Origin: Ralstonia sp. 25mfcol4.1
GTDB lineage: Bacteria > Pseudomonadota > Gammaproteobacteria > Burkholderiales > Burkholderiaceae
DNA length: 64,000 nucleotides
Assembly (NCBI RefSeq): GCF_900104095.1
Contig: NZ_FNJO01000002.1
Span: 62,001 to 126,000 of the forward strand
Direction: 5' to 3'
In this document: positions 47,491 to 55,585 of the stretch, piece after piece
Layout of the letters: every line of letters begins with the position of its first letter
Position numbering within the stretch: position 1 is the stretch's first letter
The notes under the pieces: model-generated
Databases searched by the model: none
The model's input: the letters and a program-made list of their open reading frames with translations, nothing else
What the model was told of the DNA's origin: nothing
Made by a program: the position numbers and the translations under genes

Positions 47491-48774
47491 CTACTTCAGC
47501 AGCACCTCGGGCAGCCACAGCGAGAACGCCGGCACATACGTCACCAGCAGCAACGCCGCCACCAGCGCACCGTAAAACGGCCAGATCGTGCGCATGACCT
47601 GCCCCACCGACACCCCGCCGATCGCGCAACCGACGAACTGCGTGGTGCCCACGGGCGGCGTGTTGAGCCCCAGCGCGCAGTTGATCAGCATCAGCATGCC
47701 GAACTGCACCGGGCTCATGCCGTAGTGCATGCAGATCGGCAGGAAGATCGGCGTGCAGATCAGGATGGTGGCCGCCATGTCCAGGAACGTGCCGAGGATG
47801 AACAGCAGCAGGTTCACCATCAGGAAGATCACCCACGGGCTGGTGGACACCGAACTCAGGAACTGGCCCGTCAGCTCGGCCACGCCGTAGAGACTGATCA
47901 TGTATCCGAACGTGGCCGAAATGCCGATCAGCAGCAGCACCACGCCGGTGGTCTTCACCGCCTTGGCCGCGGCCCTGATGAACTGCTCCTTCGTCAGCGA
48001 GCGGTACAGGAACACGGTCAGCGTCAGCGCATACAGCACGGCAACGGCGGCCGACTCCGTGGCCGTGAACACGCCGGACAGGATGCCGGCCAGGATCAGC
48101 ACCACCACGAACAGGCCAGGCAGCGCGGCGGCCAGCGAATGCCCAACGATCTCCCAGCCCGGGAACTTGCCGGACGGATAGCCGCGGCTGCGCGCCACGA
48201 AGTAGGCGGCGGCGAGGTTGCAGATCGTCAGGATCAGCGCCGGCAGCACGCCCGCCAGGATCAGCGCGGCAATCGACACCTTGCCGCCCGCTGCCAGCGT
48301 GTAGATGATCATGTTGTGGCTGGTCGGCATCAGCGCGCCCACCAGCGCCGCGTGCGTGGTCACGTTGACGGCGTAGTCGGCGTGATAGCCCTCGCGCTTC
48401 ATCATCGGGATCATCACCGCGCCCATGGCCGACACGTCGGCCACAGGCGACCCCGACACCCCGCCGAACAGCGTGCAGGCCACCACGTTGGACATGCCCA
48501 GGCCGCCGCGCACATGGCCGGCCATCGACTTGGCGAAGTTGACGATACGGTCGGCGATGCCGCCGTACAGCATCAGCTCGCCGGCGAAGATGAAGAACGG
48601 GATGGCCAGGAACGAGAACGCGTTCATGCCCGATGTCATCTGCTGGAACACCACCGCCAGCGGCAGCCCTTCGTACAGGATGGTAGCCACCGCCGACAGG
48701 CCGATGGCGAATGCCACGGGCACCCCGAGGATCAGGAAGCCGAAGAAGCAGACGGTAAGAATGATCAGTGCCAT
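47491..48774 (-). CDS. TRAP transporter large permease (DctM type)
   Basis: 427 residues, 12-13 membrane helices of the ion-transporter superfamily. It begins MALIILTVCFFGFLILGVPVAFAIGLSA and includes FLAIPFFIFAGELMLYGGIADRIVNFA, GGVSGSPVADVSAMGAVMIPMM and NHPPVG-like LGLNTPPVGTTQFVGCAIGG, where the Pro-Pro-Val-Gly signature is found. It couples substrate uptake to Na+ or H+ gradients. Overlaps dctQ by ten bases. Last transporter gene of the uronate cluster. Confidence 0.95.
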   Translation of the reverse strand: MALIILTVCFFGFLILGVPVAFAIGLSAVATILYEGLPLAVVFQQMTSGMNAFSFLAIPFFIFAGELMLYGGIADRIVNFAKSMAGHVRGGLGMSNVVACTLFGGVSGSPVADVSAMGAVMIPMMKREGYHADYAVNVTTHAALVGALMPTSHNMIIYTLAAGGKVSIAALILAGVLPALILTICNLAAAYFVARSRGYPSGKFPGWEIVGHSLAAALPGLFVVVLILAGILSGVFTATESAAVAVLYALTLTVFLYRSLTKEQFIRAAAKAVKTTGVVLLLIGISATFGYMISLYGVAELTGQFLSSVSTSPWVIFLMVNLLLFILGTFLDMAATILICTPIFLPICMHYGMSPVQFGMLMLINCALGLNTPPVGTTQFVGCAIGGVSVGQVMRTIWPFYGALVAALLLVTYVPAFSLWLPEVLLK

Positions 48775-49337
48775 GCCGGCTCCACTTCCGTGCCTTTCAG
48801 CACTGCAATGATGTGTTCGATCGAAAACAGCACGATCAGCGTGCCGGCGATGACGGGCGGCAGGTAGCGCCAGCCCTCGGAGATGCCCAGCGTCGGCAGC
48901 TTGTAGTCGGCCACCGAATGCGCCAGGAACGCGCAGTTGTAGGCCATGACGGCACCGAACACGCCCACCAGCACATGGATCAGGATCTCCAGCTTGGTGC
49001 GCAGATGATCGGGCAGCAGGATCAGCAGCGATTCCAGGCCGATGTGGCCGGCGTCGCGCACGCCCACGGCGGTGCCCAGCATCGTCACATACAGCACCAG
49101 CAGCATGGCGATGGATTCGGCCCAGGTGGGCGTGTCGTTGAGCACGTAGCGGCCGAAGACCTGATACAGCACCGCGACCACCAGCAGCAGCAGGCCAAAG
49201 ACGCCCAGGCCCAGACAGGCACGGGCCAGGGCGGCGCAGAACCGGGTGTAAACATGGGCGCGCGCGGCGCCCGCCTCAGCGGCGGGCTCGCGCGCGCCAT
49301 CCGCCGGCGTGGCCGGCGTGGGAGATGGCGAAAGCAT
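48765..49337 (-). CDS. TRAP transporter small permease (DctQ type)
   Basis: 190 residues with four membrane helices. CLGLGVFGLLLLVVAVLYQVFGRYVLNDTPTWAESIAMLLVLYVTMLGTAVGVRDAGHIGLE is the conserved core, including the TPTWAEE-like motif. The 30-residue N-terminus is Ala/Pro-rich and variable. It partners DctM in the membrane. 31 bases downstream of dctP. Confidence 0.92.
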   Translation of the reverse strand: MLSPSPTPATPADGAREPAAEAGAARAHVYTRFCAALARACLGLGVFGLLLLVVAVLYQVFGRYVLNDTPTWAESIAMLLVLYVTMLGTAVGVRDAGHIGLESLLILLPDHLRTKLEILIHVLVGVFGAVMAYNCAFLAHSVADYKLPTLGISEGWRYLPPVIAGTLIVLFSIEHIIAVLKGTEVEPAWH

Positions 49338-49368
49338 GATGAATTCCCTGCAACCTGAGGTCGGCGGT

Positions 49369-50361
49369 TTACTTCGTTTCCTGCGTGCGGCGCACCAGGT
49401 CCTTCATCTGCGCGCTGGTAATGAAGCGGTCGTACACGGGCTTCATCGCGGCCTGGAACGAGGCCTTGTCCACCTGGATGATCTGCACGCCGGAAGCCTC
49501 GACGAGCTTGCGCGACTTCTGCTCGCGCTCGTCCCACAGCTTGCGCATGTACGGCACCGAATCCTTGGCGGCCTGGCGCACCATGGCCTGGTCTTCCTTC
49601 GACAGTCGATCCCACGCGACCTTCGAGAACATCAGCATTTCAGGCGCCATCGAATGCTCGGTCAGCGAGTAGTACTTGGCCACCTCGAACTGGCGCGAGC
49701 TTTCGTAGCTGGGCCAGTTGTTTTCGGCGCCATCGACCAGACCGGTCTTCAGCGCGGTGTAGACCTCGCCCCACGGCATCGGCGTGGCATTGGCATGCAT
49801 GGCTTCGAGCAGCGACACCCAGAGGTCTGACTGCTGCACGCGGATCTTCATGCCCTTGGCATCGGCCAGGGTCTTGATCGGGCGCTTGGTGGTGTACATC
49901 GAGCGCGAGCCGCTGTCGTACCAGGCCAGCCCGATGAAGCCGTTCTTTTCGCACGACTTCAGGATGTCTTCGCCGATCGGGCCGTCCAGCACGTGGCGCA
50001 TGTGGTCGGTGGACCGGAACAGGAACGGCATCGTCGGCACGATGGTGGCTTCGCAGATGTTGTTCATCGCGGCCGAGTTCACCCGCACCATCGACAGCGC
50101 GCCAATCTTGGTCTGTTCGATGGCGTCCTTCTCGCTGCCCAGCGAGCCCTGCGCGAAGACCTTGATCGACATCTTGCCGTTCGATCGCTGCTTGAGCAGG
50201 TCGCCCATGTAGCGCACGGCCTGCACGGTCGGGTAGTCGTCGGGATGAATGTCGGCGGAGCGGAAATCCGCGGCGTGCGCGCCGACCGGCAACGCCACGG
50301 CTGTCGCAAGTGCGGCCATCAGGGTACCCAGGCGGGTACGTGCGAAGTGTTTTTGAAACAT
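49369..50361 (-). CDS. TRAP transporter substrate-binding protein (DctP type), likely for hexuronate
   Basis: 330 residues. A signal peptide (about 1-30, ending GAHA) is followed by the DctP domain: [55 protein letters not shown], and [45 protein letters not shown]. The Arg in KIRVQ normally salt-bridges a substrate carboxylate. Neighbouring uronate dehydrogenase and lactonase genes point to galacturonate or glucuronate. First transporter gene of the unit. Confidence 0.93.
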   Translation of the reverse strand: MFQKHFARTRLGTLMAALATAVALPVGAHAADFRSADIHPDDYPTVQAVRYMGDLLKQRSNGKMSIKVFAQGSLGSEKDAIEQTKIGALSMVRVNSAAMNNICEATIVPTMPFLFRSTDHMRHVLDGPIGEDILKSCEKNGFIGLAWYDSGSRSMYTTKRPIKTLADAKGMKIRVQQSDLWVSLLEAMHANATPMPWGEVYTALKTGLVDGAENNWPSYESSRQFEVAKYYSLTEHSMAPEMLMFSKVAWDRLSKEDQAMVRQAAKDSVPYMRKLWDEREQKSRKLVEASGVQIIQVDKASFQAAMKPVYDRFITSAQMKDLVRRTQETK

Positions 50362-50454
50362 GTGTCTTGCCTCCAGCGTTATCAGAGTTATTCGTCGTTC
50401 AAGTCAACACATTGCCCGGCCCGCCCGGCTCGGCGCGCCGTCTTCGGAACAGGC

Positions 50455-51342
50455 TTAGTCACGCAGCACGGGCTCGGGCGTGCCGCGCACGCCCGGGCGC
50501 AGCGCCACCACGGCGCCGGACAGCGGATCGGTGTCGTCGGTGCGGATCGACGTCACGTACAGCGTATCGAGGTCGGCGCCGCCGAACGCACACATGGCGG
50601 GCTTGGCGAACGGCACCGCCACGCTGCGATCCAGCCGGCCATCGGGCGTGAAGCGATGCACCTGGCCGGCATCGTTGCCGCAGATCCAGTAGCAGCCATC
50701 GGCATCGACCGCCGCGCCATCGGGCCGCCCCGGGTAGAGGTTCATGTCGATGAACACCCGGCCGTTGGACGGCGTGCCCGTATCGATGTCGTAGTCATAG
50801 GCCCACACGGCCTGCCGGGCCGGATGCGAATCCGACACGTACATCGTGCGGCCATCGGGGCTGAAGGCCAGGCCGTTCGGCGTGATCATCTCGCCGCGGA
50901 TCACGTCAAGCCCGCCAGTGCGGGCGTCGAAGCGATACAGCTTGCCGTCGGTGGCGGCCAGCGACATGTCCATCACCATCGTGCCCGCCCAAAAGCGGCC
51001 CTGGCGGTCGCAACGGCCATCGTTGAACCGCATGCCGTCACGCGCGTGCACCACGGCTGCCACGCGCCGCGGCTCGGGTGCCGGTTGCCCCGCCACCAGC
51101 CGGCCAATTCGGAAAATTCCGGTCTCCATCGCCAGCAGCCAGCCGCCGTCGGCGGTCATGGCCATGCAGCCGGCCATCTCGGGCACGGCCCATTGGTCAA
51201 TGCGGCCGCTGGCCGGATCAAAGCGCCACAGCGTGCGATTCGGGATATCGGTCCAGTACAGGGCGGCTTCCGATGCGTGCCAGACCGGGCTTTCGCCCAC
51301 GCCGCAGCGCATGTCGCCAATCCGTTCAAAGGTATCGGTCAT
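50455..51342 (-). CDS. SMP-30/gluconolactonase family lactonase
   Basis: 295 residues from ATG 51342, a six-bladed beta-propeller. Metal-site segments: CGVGESPVWHASEAALYWTDI (Glu), RFNDGRCDRQGRFWAGTM (Asn, Asp), and TPNGLAFSPDGRTMYVSDSHPARQ (Asn, Asp). Such enzymes hydrolyse aldonolactones. In a cluster with uronate dehydrogenase the substrate is probably galactaro- or glucaro-lactone. The gene starts 15 bases after udh, so the two are coupled. Confidence 0.92.
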   Translation of the reverse strand: MTDTFERIGDMRCGVGESPVWHASEAALYWTDIPNRTLWRFDPASGRIDQWAVPEMAGCMAMTADGGWLLAMETGIFRIGRLVAGQPAPEPRRVAAVVHARDGMRFNDGRCDRQGRFWAGTMVMDMSLAATDGKLYRFDARTGGLDVIRGEMITPNGLAFSPDGRTMYVSDSHPARQAVWAYDYDIDTGTPSNGRVFIDMNLYPGRPDGAAVDADGCYWICGNDAGQVHRFTPDGRLDRSVAVPFAKPAMCAFGGADLDTLYVTSIRTDDTDPLSGAVVALRPGVRGTPEPVLRD

Positions 51343-51356
51343 GGCGTGAGGCCCTA

Positions 51357-52193
51357 TCAGTCGCCGAACGGGCCGGCCTTGACGAAGGCCCCGCCCTGGT
51401 ACCAACCGGCCGGATCATCGGCCGGCAGCGGCGGCACCGATTCCACCTTGGCGCGGAACTGCTCGGAAGACTCGACGGGCTTGAACCCCAGTCGCGCGGC
51501 CTTGCTGTTGTCCCACCAGCTATCGCGATTGGCCGAAGCGCCATAGACAATCAGGAAACCGACCTTCGGCACGAAGATGGCACGCTTGATCAGTTGTTCC
51601 AGGTCGTCGTAGCCGAGCCACGTCACCATCATGCGGCGATCCTTGGCTTCGGGAAACGACGATCCAATGCGCAGCGCCACGGTGTCGATGCCGTAGCGGT
51701 CGCTGTAGAAGCTGCCCATCTGCTCGCCGAACGCCTTGCTGACGCCGTAGTAGCCATCGGGCCTGGCCGGCGTATCGGCATCGAGCACTTCACCCTGCCT
51801 GTAATAGCCGATGACGTGATTCGAGCTGGCAAACACGATGCGGCGCACCCCGTGGCGGCGCGCCGCCTCGTAGATGTTGTATGTGCCCTGGATGTTGGCG
51901 GGCAGGATTTCCTCGAACGGACGCTCCACCGACACCCCGCCGAGGTGGACGATCGCGTCAACGCCTTCCACCAGCGCATGCACGGCCTTGGGATCGGATA
52001 GGTCGCACGTCACCACCTCTTCCTGCTCGCGGGCGTCGCCCAGGCTGGCGATATCGGACACGCGCACCACATCGGCATAACGCTTGAGCCGATCACGTAG
52101 AACTTTTCCGAGATTACCGGCGGCGCCGGTCAGGAGAATGCGATGGCAACGGGTGGTGACGCCGTCGAGCGGGTCTTTGGAGGTCTGAGACAT
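51357..52193 (-). CDS. udh: uronate dehydrogenase (NAD-dependent, SDR family)
   Basis: 278 residues from ATG 52193; an ATG five codons earlier is possible. It has a Rossmann motif ILLTGAAGNLGKVLRDRL, VHLGGVSVERPF, the catalytic Ser/Tyr/Lys in FASSNHVIGYY and YYGVSKAFGEQMG, and the family-diagnostic GASANRDSWWDNSKAARLGF. It oxidises galacturonate or glucuronate to the aldaro-lactone. First gene of the udh-lactonase-dctPQM-epimerase series; the final steps to 2-oxoglutarate are not in the window. Confidence 0.93.
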   Translation of the reverse strand: MSQTSKDPLDGVTTRCHRILLTGAAGNLGKVLRDRLKRYADVVRVSDIASLGDAREQEEVVTCDLSDPKAVHALVEGVDAIVHLGGVSVERPFEEILPANIQGTYNIYEAARRHGVRRIVFASSNHVIGYYRQGEVLDADTPARPDGYYGVSKAFGEQMGSFYSDRYGIDTVALRIGSSFPEAKDRRMMVTWLGYDDLEQLIKRAIFVPKVGFLIVYGASANRDSWWDNSKAARLGFKPVESSEQFRAKVESVPPLPADDPAGWYQGGAFVKAGPFGD

Positions 52194-52882
52194 GGTGTCG
52201 GGCGGCACAGGCGCGCGGGTCCAACTTGGCGCGCACCAATGACTGATTAGGGTGTTATTGATCTGTCGTCATACAACGCCACTGGAATCTAATCGCCTCC
52301 CCGACCGCGGTCAAGGTGATATCGCCTCAGTAAAATCCCTAGAAGTTTTAAGATCCATACATGCAGACGTTAATTGCTGCTCTGCAGATGTTTCTCACTT
52401 AAATGCGTTAAATCGGGCGTTTCTAACGCCGTGATACCGCATTCCACGTCCCGCCTCAACCGGCCGTGGAACAGGCTTTCCGTTGCATTTTAAATAACTT
52501 ACGTGAAACTGACATCGATTTGCTGCATTGCAAATTAAGCGAATACAGAAATCCGAAATACCCCAAATCGGCACCGATTGGGATGGCATTTGATATTGCG
52601 CTCTAGTGTTGCTGATCCACCCAATGTCTCGTCGTATGTCTTGCTTCGTTATTTTTCTGTAAGGTACGATGTCATAGGACATCAGATCACATCGATTGCC
52701 TTTCCCAATCGATCAGGACTGCCTGTCCCGGCGCCTGGGAATGACTTCCCTGCGCGCCTCCCATGCCAGCCGGTGAGGGAAATGCACAAGCCGACCCACG
52801 TCGGCAAGAAGTCGAACAAGCATTTGGCACCGGCTCTTCCGCAGCAAAAACGAAATAACAAGCCAGGATGGAGACTCACATC
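52194..52882. promoter_or_regulatory. Gene-free divergent region between udh and the porin
   Basis: About 690 bases, lower in GC than its surroundings, with no supported gene. TCGTCATACAA (52266-52276) fits the TNGTNNNACNA operator of FCD-type GntR regulators and lies 73 bases upstream of udh. GATGTC (52668-52673) and GACATC (52678-52683) form a 6-bp palindrome nearer the porin. The regulator gene is not in the window. Confidence 0.45.
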
Positions 52883-53944
52883 ATGAAGCGAGCCCTTGCG
52901 CCCTTCGTCACGACGGCAGCCCTAGCCGCCCTCGGTGCCGCAGCACCGGCCCAGGCCCAGTCAAACGTCACGCTCTACGGCATCGTCGACACCACGATCC
53001 GCTACACCTCGAACGAAAGTGCTGCCGGCAACGGCAAGGTGCAGATGACCGATGGCGTGCTGACAGGCAGCCGCTGGGGCCTCTACGGCGTGGAAGACCT
53101 GGGGCGTGGCTACCAGGCGCTGTTCGTGCTGGAATCGGGCTTCTCGCCGGATGCCGGACAGAGCCTGCAAGGCAACCGCCTGTTCGGCCGCAAGGCGTAT
53201 GTCGGCATGCAGGGCGACTTCGGCACCATCACGCTGGGCCGGCAATTCACGGTGATCCACGAGGTCATCGCCAGCTATGACGCCATGGCGCTGGCCAACC
53301 TCGCCATCGTCGGCTTCCAGGGCGGCAACTACACCGGCGGCGTGCGTCAGGACAACATGGTCAAGTACGCCGGAAAATTTGGCGGCTTTACGATTGCAGC
53401 CCAGCACGCATTCGGCGAGCAACCGGGCAGCGTGGCGCGGTCGTCGTCGACAGGCGGCAGCCTGACGTACGCGGCGGGTCCGTTCATGGTGGCCGGCGGC
53501 TACCAGATCATGAAGGACACCACGAGCTACTACGGCGTGACCGTACCGAACAGCGACCAGAAGGTCTGGACGCTCGGCGGCACCTACACCGCCGGTCCGG
53601 CCACGATCTATCTCGGCTACACGAACAGCAACGTCGACAACGCCGGCTACAAGAACCAGGCCGGCTACCTGGGCGCCAAGTACCAGTTCAATCCGGCATG
53701 GTCGCTGATCGCCCTGGGCACCTACGACCACCTCAAGCATGCCGGCGATTCGGGCAACCGCTTCACCGGCGCGATGATGCTCGACTACGCGTTCAGCAAG
53801 CGCACCGACGTCTACCTGGAAGCCGACTACACGACGCTGACCGACGCGTGGCGCACGCTGGGCGCGCAGCCGACGTTCCAGACGCCGTTCTACGGCCACG
53901 GCAGCCGCGTGGGCGTGATGGCCGGCCTGCGCCACAAGTTCTGA
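52883..53944 (+). CDS. Gram-negative trimeric porin
   Basis: 353 residues from ATG 52883 (MKRALAPFVTTAALAALGAAAPAQA, signal peptide), with GGAG in the previous frame as its ribosome site; an ATG at 52868 leaves no room for one. The mature part opens QSNVTLYGIVDTTIRYTS and ends MAGLRHKF, with the C-terminal Phe. It is 16-stranded by length. It diverges from the hexuronate genes, so it could admit uronates, which is inference. It differs from the other porin (37508) in most loops. Confidence 0.9.
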   Translation: MKRALAPFVTTAALAALGAAAPAQAQSNVTLYGIVDTTIRYTSNESAAGNGKVQMTDGVLTGSRWGLYGVEDLGRGYQALFVLESGFSPDAGQSLQGNRLFGRKAYVGMQGDFGTITLGRQFTVIHEVIASYDAMALANLAIVGFQGGNYTGGVRQDNMVKYAGKFGGFTIAAQHAFGEQPGSVARSSSTGGSLTYAAGPFMVAGGYQIMKDTTSYYGVTVPNSDQKVWTLGGTYTAGPATIYLGYTNSNVDNAGYKNQAGYLGAKYQFNPAWSLIALGTYDHLKHAGDSGNRFTGAMMLDYAFSKRTDVYLEADYTTLTDAWRTLGAQPTFQTPFYGHGSRVGVMAGLRHKF

Positions 53945-54131
53945 TCGCCGGGTCGCCGCGGGGCGCCTGGTCAATGCGGAACAGGGGGCAGCTTCGACCC
54001 TTTTTCGCGTCAAGCGATCGGCCGCGCCTGTGCGATCCTTACGCCTGTTGTGGCCGCGCACTTCCTGCCGCCACAGCGGCGTACCCGGGCAGCCCGCCTC
54101 GCAGGATTCGTTAAAAAACTGCACAGGGGGC

Positions 54132-54160
54132 TTCACAAACCCGGAAGTCGCTGATATTAT
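54132..54160 (+). promoter_or_regulatory. Predicted tRNA-Thr promoter
   Basis: TTCACA (54132-54137), 17-bp spacer and TATTAT (54155-54160). This gives a leader of about 85 bases before the tRNA. Upstream, 53945-54131 shows no other feature. Confidence 0.6.
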
Positions 54161-54250
54161 CGCTGGCTCTATCCGATTCGACGCAAACGCAGCAACAGCG
54201 CGGATTGCAGCGATCGCAGCGATAGGAACAGGTTTTACAAGTCAGGATTC

Positions 54251-54326
54251 GCCGGTGTAGCTCAGTTGGTAGAGCAGCGCATTCGTAATGCGAAGGTCGT
54301 AGGTTCGACTCCTATCTCCGGCACCA
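54251..54326 (+). tRNA. tRNA-Thr(CGT)
   Basis: 76 bases, GCCGGTG acceptor arm and encoded CCA end. The D arm is AGCTCAGTTGGTAGAGCA, the anticodon arm is GCGCATTCGTAATGCG with loop TTCGTAA (anticodon CGT, reads ACG), and the T arm carries GGTTCGA. There is a U6-U67 mismatch in the acceptor stem. The sequence closely resembles E. coli thrW. Confidence 0.97.
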
Positions 54327-54717
54327 TCACTTGAAGTAGAAAGGGCAGCCCATTCGGGTTGCCCTTTTTGCTTTGGGGCTTTCGCTTTGGCGCGGTCAGT
54401 GCCTCGTTCAGCGTGTAGGTATCGATGCCCTCCCCCACTTGCACCACGTAGAGCACCGCATCGTCTTCCGCGTCCAGGCCGGCGCATTCGCGCGATACCT
54501 GGCAATCCGACAGCGCGCGGCCGTGCCGGTGCAGCAGTGCGTCCGCGGCATCCAGATGCAATGCCTCCAGCGCCGCCGCGTCGCGCGCATTGCCGCGCCG
54601 GGGTTCGGGCGGCGCGTCACCATGCAGGTAAGACGATGCGGACGACCGCGCCACGGTGCCGGCCGCATCCACATCCGCGCTTGCAGCCACCGCGGCGTCC
54701 CTCACCATTCCCGTCAT
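54262..54717 (-). CDS. hypothetical protein whose 3' end runs antisense to tRNA-Thr
   Basis: 151 codons in a high-GC3 frame. The first 110 or so residues (MTGMVRDAAVAAS ... GEGIDTYTLNEALTAP) look genuinely coding: Ala- and Asp-rich, helical, with GAALEALHLDAADALLHRHGRALSD-like content. The last 40 codons cross the tRNA terminator in reverse and end with the well-known antisense-tRNA product GVEPTTFALRMRCSTN. So the true stop is suspect: either the end was lost or replaced, or the gene is spurious. No family recognised. Confidence 0.4.
   Translation of the reverse strand: MTGMVRDAAVAASADVDAAGTVARSSASSYLHGDAPPEPRRGNARDAAALEALHLDAADALLHRHGRALSDCQVSRECAGLDAEDDAVLYVVQVGEGIDTYTLNEALTAPKRKPQSKKGNPNGLPFLLQVMVPEIGVEPTTFALRMRCSTN
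54341..54370 (+). terminator. Terminator after tRNA-Thr
   Basis: AAGGGCAGCC (54341-54350) pairs with GGTTGCCCTT, with one G-U, around CATTCG. A TTTTT tail follows. The sequence also runs through the antisense hypothetical gene. Confidence 0.85.
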
Positions 54718-54844
54718 CGCATCCGCCTTGTCGTTGGCTATCCGGACTGGATGACGGAAATTCTAGGCACGAAACGCCACGAAAAACCGTGCCCTCAGTG
54801 AAATCGGATTCGTCTCAATAAGTTTGAGCGACGATGCCGGCCAG

Positions 54845-55276
54845 CTACGACGCCACGCGTGGGTGATAGGCCGGTTGCCGCGCCTCACCAAAGCCGCCGC
54901 GCATGGGCAGGAATCCATCGCAGCCCAGCATCTGCAGCACCACCGCTTCCATGCGCTCGATCGATGCCGACTTGGGCAGTTGCTCGACAACGCCGCACGT
55001 CTCCAGCGATGCCGGCACGCGCAGCCACATGTTGTCGGACAGGAGCAGGATGCGCGCGTGAGGCAGCGTCTGATGCAGCTGGCGCAGCAGGTACCAGTTG
55101 TCGCTGCTGTCGCCGGACATGCCATAGACAACGATGGACGTCTCCGGGCCCGGCTCCAGCGTCAGGATGCCGGCCGGCTCCAGGGCCCGCACGGCGCCGA
55201 TGCCCGGCATCCGTTCCAGCAACCGCTGCATGCCCAGGCTCACCAGCGGCTGGTCTTCGATCACGAGTGCGGTCAT
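54845..55276 (-). CDS. Receiver-domain-like protein without phosphoacceptor Asp
   Basis: 143 residues from ATG 55276. MTALVIEDQPLVSLGMQRLLERMPGIG is a clear receiver-domain beginning with the acidic pair Glu-Asp. Strand 3, where the phosphorylated Asp should be, reads TSIVVYGMSGD, with Tyr in place of Asp. ILLLSDNMWLR (beta 4, Ser) and LPKSASIERM (beta 5 Lys) remain. There is no output domain; it ends RQPAYHPRVAS. So it is a single-domain pseudo-receiver, probably signalling by protein contact. The longer frame to 55441 has no conserved content. Confidence 0.75.
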   Translation of the reverse strand: MTALVIEDQPLVSLGMQRLLERMPGIGAVRALEPAGILTLEPGPETSIVVYGMSGDSSDNWYLLRQLHQTLPHARILLLSDNMWLRVPASLETCGVVEQLPKSASIERMEAVVLQMLGCDGFLPMRGGFGEARQPAYHPRVAS

Positions 55277-55585
55277 GGTGCGTCTCCCCTGGTCTCTCGT
55301 TTTGAATACGGGAGACCGAGCAAACGGCGTGCCAGACAATTTCGGGCCCCACACACGAAGCGCGCGCCACTGCAAAATTGGCTGAAATGCTATACGAAAG
55401 AAGGGATTTGGCGGCTGCGCGCGCCATCGCGCGGAAGACATGGCGCCATGCGTGATGGCGCCACAATGTTACGGCTGACGTAACGTGTCACGCTGCAGCG
55501 TAACGAAACCCGTCACATCCGGCCGCCGGACCGGAATGCCGACCCGGCTGCCAGCCCTCGGGCAACCCGTCCGTATTCGGCGGAA
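55277..55585. promoter_or_regulatory. Intergenic region with several palindromes
   Basis: No gene supported in these 309 bases. TGGCGCCA occurs twice (55441-55448 and 55456-55463), and GTTACG/CGTAAC forms an inverted repeat at 55468-55484. GGTCTCTCG pairs, with one wobble, with CGGGAGACC near 55291-55316 close to the pseudo-receiver start. They may be operators for the pseudo-receiver gene. Confidence 0.35.

Noticed and set aside
52668..52683. GATGTC/GACATC palindrome as a terminator
   Set aside because: Stem too short and no U-run; at most an operator near the porin gene.
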